Positions 31,624-41,925 of a stretch of 55,301 bases of DNA are shown here, piece by piece. The notes beneath the pieces were generated by a model. That model searched no databases. It was not told the origin of the DNA and was given only the letters and a program-made list of their open reading frames with translations. Position numbers and translations under genes: made by a program. Each line of letters starts with the position of its first letter. Position 1 is the first letter of the stretch. Source of the stretch: Paramicrosporidium saccamoebae (Eukaryota; Rozellomycota); NCBI GenBank assembly GCA_002794465.1, contig MTSL01000025.1, positions 1-55,301 of the forward strand, in the 5' to 3' direction.

Positions 31624-31900
31624 ACGCAGCTAAAATAAACGATTAAGGGGTCATGTTAAGCATATTATGCGGGCTAGAGTCATGCTGTAAATAAATGACC
31701 TTGCCATTATAGGGTCCCGATTTGTCTCGAATAGACAACCAATCCCTTGTCTTTTGTTGGACCGCAGGACCCTTATACACACCTGCTGCACTTTAAGCTA
31801 CTTGATACATACATTAGTACATTGTCTCAATGGAATGAACAATTTAAGCTCGCATTGTCAGTGAAAGAGACCGGGATAGGGCCCGACCCAGACTGGTACC

Positions 31901-33643
31901 ATGTCCTCAACACTGTCGATATTGATTGCAACGGACAATCATTTGGGATACAATGAAAAAGACGTATTGCGAGGTGACGACAGCTTCAAGACATTTGAAG
32001 AAATCTTGCAAATAGCACGCAGCCATTCCGTCGACTGCATGTTGTTGGGCGGCGACCTGTTCCATGAAAACCGACCCAGCCGACTTACTCTGCACCGCAC
32101 TCTCGAGCTCCTTCGCCATTACTGTTTGGGCAGTCGCCCGTGTTCGCTGGAGCTGCTTTCCGACCCGGCGGTCAATTTTCCCAGCAAATTTGGCACAGTC
32201 AACTATGAGGACCCCAACTACAATGTGGCGCTTCCCGTATTTGCAATACACGGAAACCACGATGATCCAACAGGGGAAGGCGGTCTGTCCAGTCTGGACC
32301 TGCTGTCTACGGCAGGTCTCCTCAACTATTTCGGAAAGACGAACAGTGTGGATGACATTAGTATGGTGCCCGTGTTACTGCGGAAGGGCGCAACAAAATT
32401 GGCATTATATGGATTGGGAGCGGTACGCGATGAACGACTGCATCGGACATTTCTGCAGCGAAAGGTAAAGCTACTGCGCCCTCCGGATGCAGATGACTGG
32501 TACAATATGCTGTTGTTGCATCAGAACAGAGTCGCCCACGGTCCCACCAACTACATTCCCGAGTCGTTTATTGATGATTTTGTGGATTTGGTCATTTGGG
32601 GACACGAGCACGAGTGTCAGGCATGCGAGCCAGACACGTGTCCCCGAGGGTTTACTGTCTGTCAACCAGGATCCTCAGTAGCCACTTCTCTAAGTGAAGG
32701 CGAAACTCGGAAAAAACACGTTGTCATATTGGAAATCACTGGGAGGACGATGAAGATGATTCCGGTTCCTCTAAAGAGTGTCCGGCCGTTCCTCATGAGG
32801 GATGTTTCTTTGAAGCAGGTGCCGGATCTTCAGATTCACGACGTCAAGGCCATCAGTCGACATCTTACCCAGCAAATTGAGGAAATGATTCTCATTGCCC
32901 GTTCAGAATGGGACGCCGATAATAGCAGTGACAGCGGTGAATTCCCCCTCCCCCTCATAAGACTGCGGGTCGATTATTCGGCCAACTTGGACTCTGATGG
33001 ATTTGCCTCGTCCTTTTCCATAATGAACCCACAGAGATTTGGACAGCAATTTGTTGGCCGAATTGCCAATCCCCGAGACGCCGTCTCCTTTATGCGTCGT
33101 CGTCAGCTGGCTGTCATCAAGAAAAAGCCCTCTGAAACTGCGACTACTACTCGATCTGAAGCAACGAGAGTGGAGGATCTGGTAACACATTTTTTGGGCT
33201 GCCAAAAGTTGGATCTCTTCCCACAAAATGAATTCAGTGACACTGTCCGTATTGCTGTTGAAAAGGACGATCGTGAGGCCATCTCCTCCTTTGTCAAACA
33301 GGCCATGGAACGCGCACTTGGCACGGTGGCAGGAAGTTTGGAACGGGAATTACTGAGGGAGGAGTTTGAGAAGAGTCGGAAATTGCGGGAGGACGAATGG
33401 GGTCGGATGCATTCTGGGATTGAAGAGTTCCGACCCTCCGTGCAAAGCGCTTTGGATACGTCTAGTCGGACTGTTCCCGCTCCATCTACCCGCTCGAAAG
33501 CTGTAAAAAGACCAACGTCGCTTATCTCTGCCAAAGGCTCCGCGAAACAGGTCCGTCTAGATCTTACCGCTGTTGACGAGAACACCCGTCCGAGCAGTCC
33601 CGAAATGTCCACTAATCACCGCAACCTTAGACGAGCACAATAA
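31901..33643 (+). CDS. MRE11: Mre11 double-strand-break repair nuclease
   Basis: Manganese-dependent nuclease subunit of the Mre11-Rad50 complex. It is intronless, about 580 residues. All phosphodiesterase motifs are present in order: ATDNHLGYNEKD, LLGGDLFHENRPS, IHGNHDDPTG, LLLHQNR and VIWGHEHECQ. The capping domain follows (RPFLMRDVSL). The C-terminal tail is Ser/Arg-rich and has a helical basic part. The start at 31901 (MSSTLSILIATDNHLGY) fits the family start closely. Confidence 0.96.
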   Translation: MSSTLSILIATDNHLGYNEKDVLRGDDSFKTFEEILQIARSHSVDCMLLGGDLFHENRPSRLTLHRTLELLRHYCLGSRPCSLELLSDPAVNFPSKFGTVNYEDPNYNVALPVFAIHGNHDDPTGEGGLSSLDLLSTAGLLNYFGKTNSVDDISMVPVLLRKGATKLALYGLGAVRDERLHRTFLQRKVKLLRPPDADDWYNMLLLHQNRVAHGPTNYIPESFIDDFVDLVIWGHEHECQACEPDTCPRGFTVCQPGSSVATSLSEGETRKKHVVILEITGRTMKMIPVPLKSVRPFLMRDVSLKQVPDLQIHDVKAISRHLTQQIEEMILIARSEWDADNSSDSGEFPLPLIRLRVDYSANLDSDGFASSFSIMNPQRFGQQFVGRIANPRDAVSFMRRRQLAVIKKKPSETATTTRSEATRVEDLVTHFLGCQKLDLFPQNEFSDTVRIAVEKDDREAISSFVKQAMERALGTVAGSLERELLREEFEKSRKLREDEWGRMHSGIEEFRPSVQSALDTSSRTVPAPSTRSKAVKRPTSLISAKGSAKQVRLDLTAVDENTRPSSPEMSTNHRNLRRAQ

Positions 33644-33852
33644 ATTTATTAATTTCATGTCGCGTGTAGCTCCATTTGACAAAACTGTCACTCGAAATCT
33701 TTGTGGTTCTGTGAAAAGACTCATGCGAGGCCTGGCACGACACCTCCCACTATCGTACATTGTGCCTGCTGTGGCTTTGTGCGTACTTTCCTAATATGAA
33801 TCTACTTGCTAAATTTGGATAAATCACGTGTCGAGGCACAATCGAGGCCTAT

Positions 33853-34881
33853 TCACGATGAATTGCCATATGCTACTTCAAACTGCCGCAAGGACAATCT
33901 AAACATGATCCGAAACACTGTAATAGTCTCCAAGACTCTGATAGGAATCAGGTCATGGACGGGATTGAGGGATGGCATCTCTTCAATAAATTCCTCCATA
34001 ACCTGAATGTCTTCTCTGCAAATGTCAAGAATTTGGAGGATGCGTGCCCATTCATCGGGTTGATCGGTGTATCCAAACTGGAACTCTCGGGCCTTCAACC
34101 CGAACCATCTGACAAGACCCCACCGTGTGAGACGTTCTTCAACCGTAAGATACCCCTCGGAGAACATTTTCACGCGCTGAAGAGCTGCACTAATCTCGTG
34201 GGAGGCTTGGTTTATAGGCATTCTCCAACGCTCCCCAGGGAGGCGCGTCCGAGGTGCATATTCCCACCCTAACAACCCGCCGTCTAGGAAATATTCACGA
34301 GGTCCTTCATACGCATCAAAATCTTTGTCCGTGCATACATTCCATAGAATAGAAGTCTCATCTCTGGACACTTTGATTCCCGTGGCCCGGATCATTTCCT
34401 CCGCGATCAAACGCGAAAGCTCGTCTTTAGCAAGCGGCAGATCAGGCAACTTGCCATATCGACTGGCCATCAGCCCGCATCCATGGACATGGTACAAAAC
34501 ACTGAACATTCCATCGGTTTGTCTTTACCATTAGGACACGTAACATTAATGGATACCTTAAGCTTGGCTCAAAGACGCAAACGCCAAAGTGCTTAACCAG
34601 TGCTTCTATGCGCTCAGAGGGGAGATTCATTTTCCCTTGGCTGTCTCCAAAGACCATTTCCTCAAGCTGCTCGGCGACGCTCTCCTTTTCCTCAAAGTCA
34701 TTAAAGTCGAAAGCCAGACTGACCTCCTTATAAAACTCGTCTCGTATCTTCAATCCAGCAGAGTTTTTGGAATCCTCTATTATGTCAGACTTCATCATCA
34801 GTACAGATTACTAACTCCTCCTATATTCGGCAGAATGACATTAGGTACATTAATGTCACCAATTTCCGCCCTACGTTTCAT
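33853..34881 (-). CDS. Family-1 protein, copy A
   Basis: A member of an unrecognised local family, about 300 residues. The architecture is an acidic N-terminal segment (FDFNDFEEKES), a splice within the Arg codon of SLR, then a C-terminal part with the GKLPD motif, RLPGERW, YLTVEERLTRWGL and the most conserved block (PIRVLETITVFRIMFRLSL). The main intron is 34523-34556. A further 5' exon (ATG at 34881, MKRRAEIG) joins in frame over a 35-nt intron (34777-34811). Otherwise the frame starts at the ATG at 34798. It appears intact. Function unknown. Confidence 0.75.
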
Positions 34882-35005
34882 CTTGGTCCTATGTAGCGCC
34901 CAATTAGCTTTTATGGGCCTAAATGCCCAGTGATGGATCAATCTGTTACTTTAATGCATTTAAGGAGGCGATATACAGGACGACGAGTACTAAGATTTTA
35001 ACTAG

Positions 35006-35943
35006 CTACAGGCAGTCTTCAGGGTCACGGCACGCCAGCTCAAACTGATGCAGTGACAGTCGGAACATTACCCGGAAGACTGTAACTACCTCCAAAACTT
35101 TGATGGGAATCAAATCATGAATTGGATTTAAAAGATGCATCTTACTAGTGAATTCTTTCATCGCACTAATGTCCTCCCCACGGACGTCAAGGACAAGAAG
35201 AACGTGATTCCACTCTTCTGGCCGATTCAAGTAGCTATTCTCAAACTCTTGGATTTTAGCAGAGATTTGCATTGTGAGTCCCCATCTTGTAAGCCGTTCC
35301 TCCACTGTCAAAAAACCTTCTCTGAACATTACTACACGCTGAATGACGGCGCTAATCTCGTGTGAAGCTTGAGAATCGAGCATCCTCCAGCGTTTTCCCG
35401 GAATGGGAGTCTTTGGCACATAGTGCCATCCCATTAGGCCGTTATCCAGAAAGTAGTCGTGGGGACTTGCATAGTCTTCAAGACTTTGGTGGGCTCTTAC
35501 GCTCCATGAAATTTCCTCTTCCTCTAAAGGCACTTTGATGCCGGTAATTCGAGCCACTTCGGCTGAAACCCAATGCAAAACTTTATCCTTGGAAAGATTC
35601 GCATCGGGTAATCTGCCGCAACGGACAGCTTTCACTCCCACCCTATGGGCGTAATAAAGGAGGCTAACTATTCCATCTCGCTCTCTTCACTATTAAGATA
35701 TGACAATGTTAGATACCTTAGCGCCTGCTCAAATGTCGAATCTTTAAAGTGCTCGACAAGCTTCCTCATGCGCATCAACTTGTCGGTGCATTCGACCCTC
35801 GTTTTAAACACTGTCTGTTCCAAGTATTCAAGTGCATCATCTTCGTCGTCGGGAGCCTTGATTTCAAATTCAAACATAAGGCAGGATTCTCTCAGGAATT
35901 CCTCCTCCACCCTTTCGTACTCATCGCAGCTGGTGTCTATCAT
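35006..35943 (-). CDS. Family-1 protein, copy B
   Basis: Same architecture as copy A and the same strand, directly upstream. The ATG at 35943 (MIDTSCDEYERVEEEF) is used because the frame before it has no ATG. The intron 35685-35716 ends in AAG, not TAG, since the nearest TAG would bring a stop into frame. The C-terminal block reads PIKVLEVVTVFRVMFRLSLH. It is the most diverged intact member (GRLPDANLSKDK). The upstream atgaaac motif is present but is followed by a stop. Confidence 0.65.
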
Positions 35944-36207
35944 TGTGCTAGTATCTTCTCTTACCAAGTTGCCCGCTTTAATGTTGGGGTAAATAGTGTT
36001 TCATGTTGGGCCTATCAATGTATCCGTGTCCTTGCAGCGATAAATTGATTTAAGAGTCTCAAGTGTATACTATTTTATCACACGTGTGGAAAAAGACTCG
36101 TTTATTGTTTCACTGTCCTCAAATACCCGGATAATCAATCTACTATATCACGACGTAATAACCCCCATTGACAAACACAATACATTTACTAATTTCACGT
36201 CGCGTGT

Positions 36208-37581
36208 CTATGTCATAGTAACCAGTTCCTCAGCAGCGGTGGGATGGATTGCCACACACCGGTCAAAGTCTCGTTTGCACGCGCCCATCTTAAAGGCCAC
36301 TGCAAAGCCCTGCAGAATCTCATCCGATGCGCGTCCCACCATGTGCAGTCCCACCACCCGCTCCTCTTCCCCCACACAGATCAACTTGTATTTTGTCCTG
36401 CACTTTTGTTCCGTCTCCATAAGTGCGTAATACAGATTGGTAAAACTGGTCTCGTAAATCTTGACGTTGGGATATTGAGCTCGGGCAGCCTTTTCGCTGA
36501 TGCCAATGGTGCCGCAGGGGGCCGGATGAGAGAACACTACTGATGGGATTCCCTCATAGTCCATTTTGGCATCCTTCTGTCCTCCAAACAGCCGGTCTGA
36601 CAGTTTTCGTCCCGCCGCCACTGCAACCGGCGTCAGAGGATGGGGGCCCGTTACATCTCCCAGTGCATAAATGCCTTCAACCATGGTATTCTGATAGTCA
36701 TCTACCTTGATATGGCCCGTCTCGTCCACCGTCACTCCTGCCGACTCTAGATTCAGTCCTCCCGTATTTGGACGTCGTCCCACTGCCCAAATTAAAGAAT
36801 CATACCCATGGCATTCATGCGATCCATTCGATTGAGTGAAACAGACGACCAATTTCCCATCTGCCCCTTTGCGCACCTCCTTGACCTGTGACATTGTGCG
36901 AATGTCAATTCCAACACGCTGCATCTCACTGGTCACTGTTTCGCTGAGCATGTGGTCAAAATGCGACAACACACCGTCCCTCCGACACCACAGCGTAGTG
37001 GCGGAGCCCAGAGAATGCAACACTCCTGCAAGTTCCACTCCCACATAGCCAGAACCCACAATACCCACTTTTTTGGGCTTTTTCCGCAATGCAAAGAAGC
37101 CGTCCGAAGTGATTCCCAATTCCTTGCCAGACACATTTGGGGTTTCTGCGGTCGACCCTGTAGCAATAATCACATGTTTGGCTTGGACCTCAGTGTTCTC
37201 ATTACCGTGCTGCACAATGATAGTGTCTCGGGATTTGAAAGACGCGCGTCCTTGCATCACTGTAACTCCGTCTTTGGCCAAGTTGCTCTCATAAATACTG
37301 TTCAGCCGTCTAATGTACGCATCCCGACGTTCCACTAATACAGGCCAATCTACTTCCTCCTCCACCCCCTTAAAGGCATAGGAACGTGCCTCAATCCGTG
37401 AATCCGCCAGGCTGGCCGCATTGTACATGAGCTTTTTCGGCACGCATCCCAAATTCACACACGTTCCCCCAAGACGGCTCAACTCTACCAACACGACGCG
37501 TGCTCCATATCGCGCCGCACGACGGGCCGCTGCCAAACCGCCACTGCCGCCGCCAATGACTGCTAAATCGAAAATGGTCAT
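36208..37581 (-). CDS. GLR1: Glutathione reductase
   Basis: FAD/NADPH disulfide reductase that regenerates reduced glutathione. Uninterrupted, about 457 residues. It has the FAD fold start DLAVIGGGSGGLAAARRAA, the redox disulfide GGTCVNLGCVPKK, the NADPH-site GIVGSGYVGVELAG, the second FAD motif GIYALGDVTG and the interface His in CVAIHPTAAEELVTM. No mitochondrial presequence is visible from the start MTIFDLAVIGG, so it is probably cytosolic. It sits alone inside the family-1 array. Confidence 0.96.
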   Translation of the reverse strand: MTIFDLAVIGGGSGGLAAARRAARYGARVVLVELSRLGGTCVNLGCVPKKLMYNAASLADSRIEARSYAFKGVEEEVDWPVLVERRDAYIRRLNSIYESNLAKDGVTVMQGRASFKSRDTIIVQHGNENTEVQAKHVIIATGSTAETPNVSGKELGITSDGFFALRKKPKKVGIVGSGYVGVELAGVLHSLGSATTLWCRRDGVLSHFDHMLSETVTSEMQRVGIDIRTMSQVKEVRKGADGKLVVCFTQSNGSHECHGYDSLIWAVGRRPNTGGLNLESAGVTVDETGHIKVDDYQNTMVEGIYALGDVTGPHPLTPVAVAAGRKLSDRLFGGQKDAKMDYEGIPSVVFSHPAPCGTIGISEKAARAQYPNVKIYETSFTNLYYALMETEQKCRTKYKLICVGEEERVVGLHMVGRASDEILQGFAVAFKMGACKRDFDRCVAIHPTAAEELVTMT

Positions 37582-38157
37582 TATGATAACAAATCATTTT
37601 GTCTCATTATGAGGTCATCTGTGCGTCAAGATGGAATTGCCGTCAAATATTTTCTTTATACTTGGGGCCGTAATGTGTTTTTCCTCTTTACAATCATCCC
37701 TTAATGATTCACTCGCTACAAGCATTATGGCAATCTGATGTTAAGGTAACACTTTGTGCACTATTAGGGGAATTGCAACCAGTCCGTTCACAGAGTCATC
37801 ACAGACCAGTTGCGATTGTCTTGACGATAATTAAAGTAAATTCAAGCTCTTCCGATTCTAAATGCTTGCGAGCAAAACTTTCGTGCCATAATTATCTACT
37901 AGTAAATGTATCTTTACGATTTGAATGGCACATAGTTACTCTACTTGATATTTGACTAACGCCAGCCGCCTGTTACTAGTGGTCTGTTGCCGGCCACCGG
38001 TTATGACGGCAAAGAGTTTTACTTTAAAAACTGACGAGTCAATCATGCCACAAATTTATTTACATTCTTTGTGCGGTGTTGCCCATTGAGACATATTAGG
38101 ATTCTAAATCAGGCAACAGAGCCCCTTTATAAGGGCGAGGATAAGCAATATCCTGGA
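37582..38157. other. Intergenic region
   Basis: No gene supported. A TATA-like ctttataagg lies at about 38125, just upstream of the family-2 gene. A similar box precedes the family-2 remnant at 46138. Confidence 0.4.
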
Positions 38158-38664
38158 ATGGGTGGCGACAGAAGCCCTCAGAGTCCCAAGAACTCCAGCA
38201 AGCGGCCCCGAGTTTGGGTCCAATCCCTCAACGAGGATGATAAGGGGAGAGCTTTGGTTGAAAAGCAGAGAATAGGTGATGCCCTTGCCACCATAAAAGA
38301 GGATCCAAGCATTGGACTGGCAAGCGCCATTATTCCAGGGAGGGCGTCCCGTCAGATTGTGTCGTCGGATGACATTAGCGCGCTTGGGGCTCAGCACGGG
38401 ATGATTGTGACCACAACAGCGTCAATCCCCAATGGTGCTCTGGAAGTTGTTCTTTTGGTTAACGAGAAATTGAAAGTTTTGGAAAAGGCAGACAAGAGAT
38501 ATCCCGGTTTGATGAGGGAAATTCTTGACATTCAGCAGCCAGTATTCGACAATTTCGCTGCAAGACTCCGTCGTATTCGCAATAAACTGGCGCACCCCGA
38601 CCCCCTTGAAGTCCCTAAAGGGGCGGACCTGGATTTTACAGGAATCCCTAATCGGGACAAATAG
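38158..38664 (+). CDS. Family-2 protein, longest copy
   Basis: About 168 residues, no known family. The N-terminus is MGGDRSPQSPKNSSKRPRVW, followed by KQRIGDALATIKEDPSIGLA, IPGRA, DDISALGAQHGMIVTTTASI and a helical tail. The tail ends with a cluster RIRNKLAHPD that has the R-x4-H spacing seen in HEPN-type ribonuclease sites. That resemblance is only suggestive. An ATG at 38158 is the first in the frame and matches the remnant at 46138. Shorter relatives lie at 39448 and 46324 and a broken one follows directly. Confidence 0.65.
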   Translation: MGGDRSPQSPKNSSKRPRVWVQSLNEDDKGRALVEKQRIGDALATIKEDPSIGLASAIIPGRASRQIVSSDDISALGAQHGMIVTTTASIPNGALEVVLLVNEKLKVLEKADKRYPGLMREILDIQQPVFDNFAARLRRIRNKLAHPDPLEVPKGADLDFTGIPNRDK

Positions 38665-38717
38665 TACATTAGACGTCTTCTAGAATGGAATGCTTCCCCA
38701 TATCGAGGGTCTATTGA

Positions 38718-39099
38718 AGAAGCCCCGAGTCTGGATGAAATCTTTCAGCCAAACGGACCGAGGAAGACGTCTGTTCAAAAACAAAGAATCGTAGACGCCT
38801 TGCACAATCTCAAAGAGGATCCAAGTGCCGGACTGGCGTGCGCCATGGTCCCTGGGAGAGCGCTCAGTGAAATTCCACCGTTGGATGATATCAGCTTTAT
38901 TGGGGAACAGAACGGAATGATTGTGACGACAACGGCATCGGTACCTAATAGTGCTCTGGAAGTTGTTCTTTTGGTGCGCGAAAAGTTAAAGGTCTTAGAG
39001 AGGACCAGTAAGAAGTTTCAAGGCATCCAATTCGGAGCAACGAACGGAATGACTAATCTTGTTCTCTTTCCCATTCGATGGGCGTGGTGCACTGCTTAG
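38718..39099 (+). pseudogene. Family-2 copy with frameshift and replaced 3' end
   Basis: Begins at the PRVW hallmark (KPRVWMKSFSQTDRGRRL), then shifts frame before VQKQRIVDALHNLKEDPSAG. The body matches the preceding gene (GRALSEIPPLDDISF, GMIVTTTASVPNSALEVVLL). After TSKKFQGI the sequence diverges and the HEPN-like tail is missing. This is a tandem duplicate of 38158-38664 that has decayed. Confidence 0.7.
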
Positions 39100-39447
39100 T
39101 ATATCTTTCAGATTCTGCCGGACGCTTCCAAGTGGCAAGCCCATCACTCGTCTCACTGTTGAGCCGCCAGGTGGATTATGGCGAGAGTGTAAACTCAGGT
39201 AGGCACTGGTAATCACTACCGGCGACAATGATTTCCAAAGTTTAGCTGTAGTTACCACCCCAATTCTCGAGCCTGGAATGGCGGTCCTATTTGATTGAGG
39301 CCAGCATTTCAGGCTCGGGCGTTGGGGACTTTTAATAAGTCTATGCTGGCTCTGGTTACAGTATCATTCGAATCGCATGATGGCCGTCAACTGCCAAAGT
39401 CGTGATGATCAATGACCATGTTGGGCGATCAGTCATTGGGAATAAGA
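39100..39447. repeat. Intergenic region, right part duplicated at 46190-46320
   Basis: No gene. From about 39312 (ggctcgggcgttggggactt) to the end it is nearly identical to 46185-46323, including gtcgtgatgatcaatgacca. It is the edge of a segmental duplication. Confidence 0.75.
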
Positions 39448-39777
39448 CTATTCCAATAGTTTTATTTCAAGCAACTCCTTAGATCGTTCATTAATTTGTT
39501 GAGCCTCCGCTATGGAAAGTGTCAAGATAAACCCCTTATGGTCGTTGATGGTACTAATGTCCTCGGAGTAGTCAAAATCTAAGGCCGACTTTCCCGGAGC
39601 CAAGGGATACGCCATCCCGATGTTGGGATCCATCATTAGGGACTGTAAAGCACTTCTGATACTCTGAGGTTGGTGTAGCTGATATCCGGGGTCGCTTGAA
39701 CGCATGGACATGACCCACACCCGAGGGATCGGGCCATTGCTAGCAGAGTCAGCTTGAGTCTCTTTTGAACTCTCCAT
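39448..39777 (-). CDS. Family-2 short protein, copy 3
   Basis: 109 residues starting MESSKETQADSASNGPIPRV. It shares the PRVW hallmark, QSIRSALQSLMMDPNIGMA, DISTINDH and FILTLSIAEA with the family, but lacks the Val-rich tail and the HEPN-like end of the long copy. It is nearly identical to the gene at 46324-46653, differing at about 15 positions. No signal peptide or membrane segment. Function unknown. Confidence 0.65.
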   Translation of the reverse strand: MESSKETQADSASNGPIPRVWVMSMRSSDPGYQLHQPQSIRSALQSLMMDPNIGMAYPLAPGKSALDFDYSEDISTINDHKGFILTLSIAEAQQINERSKELLEIKLLE

Positions 39778-39973
39778 CCCCTGTGCAGCTTATCGATGAC
39801 TTTTATACTTATGCTCTTAACCTAATTAGGAAAATTGTACGTCAAGTGTGTCAACAGGAGTATCAAGTCATGTTTTACATACTGCAAATAAAAGACTCGT
39901 TTACTAATAAGCCAATGACGCCACGACTGTACTGCTGATAAGGCTCTAGCTATATATAGTTATTTCACAGAGG

Positions 39974-40110
39974 TATTGTGTGCCAAGTTCAAAGCCTTGT
40001 ATCGAAAGTCGAAACAGTACGCGGAAGACAGTGATAGTCTCTAAGACTCGCATCGGGATAGGGTCACGAATGGAATTCAACAAGTGCATCCATCAACGAA
40101 TTCGGGCATC
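39974..40110 (-). pseudogene. Family-1 fragment (C-terminal end only)
   Basis: The minus strand reads IRDPIPMRVLETITVFRVLF, then RLSIQGFEL, the most conserved family-1 block. Nothing upstream can be followed as family 1. By position it corresponds to copy H in the duplicated block (39.3-41.4 against 46.2-49.1 kb). Confidence 0.75.
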
Positions 40111-40356
40111 GTTTGGGTACCTTCCTCCCTCCCGCCAAGAATATGGAGGACCTGCTTCAGCTCTTCACCTTGGTTCATGAAATACCTTACAATCATCTGA
40201 TCGCGACGGGAGTATACAATACGAGTTCCCGCTTCATGAAGCGCCCTTGTACTGTCAGTAAGGTATTCAGTACATCATATAGGAGGCATAGCTGGAAACT
40301 TGGGTGCGAATCTATTGGATGCTAGGAGATCACATCAACAAATCACTAACGCTAAC

Positions 40357-41372
40357 ATGAAACATACAACAAGATTCAATGCAGCAGTCATCACAAATTC
40401 TACCCAGCCTAACGTTAAAGCAAGTGACGCACCATGATAAAAGACTGTAACACCGCAATAGCTCCTGAAGTCGCTAAAGTGAACATAGAGAATGCGTTTG
40501 AACAAGAAATCTGCCGTACGTTCGAGTTCCATACCTCTGAGGAAGAAGGTGGTGCCCTAAGAAAGTTGCAAAGTATGTTGCTCAATATCAATGACGAAAG
40601 CATTGATGATCCGTGGGACTATATGGATATGCTTTTGGAGCTGTTCAATGATTGTACCTTTGAGTCAGAATTGAGGTACCGAATTTGAGTTATTTTCACA
40701 ATATAGATCCAAAGATGGAATGTTTTCCATCTTGTACTCTGTTCCAGACCGTGGATTTGGGAGTTTTAGATGCGGAAAACTTCCAAATGAACCATTCAGC
40801 AAAGAAGATATTCCAGACATTTCCATGAAGGAATTTTCCCGGGTAACCGGCATCAATGTCTCTAAGGATTAAATCGATATTTCTTGGAATGTGCGCGTAG
40901 AAATGGATTGTGAAGAATACGCCAGTCTAAGGGAGTACTTTTTGGACAATGGTCTATTAGGGTGGTACTATGCCCCCCAGAAGCGTAGGCCTGGAGAACG
41001 TTGGAGACTTGTTCCGCCCTACCCACCAATCGAGATCAGTGCTGTCTTATTACACATAAGGAGACAAAAAGGCTTTCTCACCGTGGACGACAGGCTGATA
41101 CGATGGGCATCGTTATGCACACTGCCTCAAGGACTCTATTATTCCAGCAGGAATACGCAAGTCGCCCCGAGGAATGGAATCGTGTCCTCCTTATTCTTGA
41201 CGTCTGTGATGATGACATCCAGACAATGCTCGAATTCGCAGGCAGGATGCATCTTTTGGACCCCATCCGTGACCCCATTCCGATTCGTGTTCTTGAGGTA
41301 ACCACTGTCTTCCGTGTGCTATTCCGATATTCGTTGCAAGATTTTGAATTAGCATATAGTTCTTCTATGTGA
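40357..41372 (+). pseudogene. Family-1 copy D, nonsense plus frameshift
   Basis: All family parts are present. There is a 5' exon (ATG at 40357, MKHTTRFNAAV) with a 38-nt intron (40424-40461), an acidic exon, an intron at 40676-40706 and the C-terminal part. A TAA stop replaces the expected Glu codon in VSKD-stop-IDISWNV (about 40869). One G is missing in the RWG codon run (about 41105), shifting the frame before IVMHTASRTLLFQQ. The rest then matches copy E closely to FELAYSSSM. It cannot make a full-length protein as read. Confidence 0.8.
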
Positions 41373-41925
41373 CACATTCTCATTCACTTGCCATCTCACC
41401 GTCCCTGAATAAAATGCTGCTGCTATTGTCCAATATAGTAAAGACTTACTACTCTAAAGGATCTGATAAACAACGCTACAATTTACCTGTTTATGTATTC
41501 TTCATGCAGCGCCGCACTTTTACGTATAGGTCGTTGGCTCGGATGAATGGATTGTTTTAGTAAAAACTGCCATATTCATAGACAGCTACTTTCTATGCGA
41601 CAGATGTAGCTAGTGGCATCTAGTGTCTGAACTGAGATCACCAATGGGCGGCGGATAACTGCTTATATAGGAATTTCAAACTAAGCAAGGGAATATACGC
41701 ATAAGGAGAATAGTGAATAACGTCGCAAGATGGGGGATGGTGGAAATCCACGAGTTGCAAGAATCTCAGACAAAGCTCCTTGCGTTTCTAATTTTAGAAG
41801 CTTGTGGGCGAGTTTATTGGATACAATAAGGGCACATCAACAGTCAGTCGAAAACGTGAAACGCGTCGCAGAGTTTGCCAAAATGCAGACTTGATCTAGC
41901 CTAACACTAAAGCAGGTAGTACGAG
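41373..41925. repeat. Cassette spacer upstream of copy E, with a leader ORF
   Basis: Closely similar along its length to 42868-43419. It carries a polyadenylation-like aataaa after copy D, a tatatagg box at about 41662 and a 54-codon leader frame (41730-41894). Confidence 0.75.
41730..41894 (+). CDS. Leader ORF upstream of family-1 copy E
   Basis: A 54-residue frame starting MGDGGNPRVARISDKAPCVS and ending EFAKMQT. It follows a TATA-like box by about 65 bp. Its first codons resemble the family-2 start (MGGDRS...), and its second half aligns with sequence preceding the main start in copies D and K (LLDTIRAHQQSVENVKR against LLDARRSHQQITNANMK). It may be the real first exon of copy E, an upstream regulatory ORF or a relic. 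Confidence 0.35.
   Translation: MGDGGNPRVARISDKAPCVSNFRSLWASLLDTIRAHQQSVENVKRVAEFAKMQT

Noticed and set aside
37704-37955. 83-codon plus-strand frame upstream of the family-2 gene
   Set aside because: No family features, no start context and no similarity to the array families.
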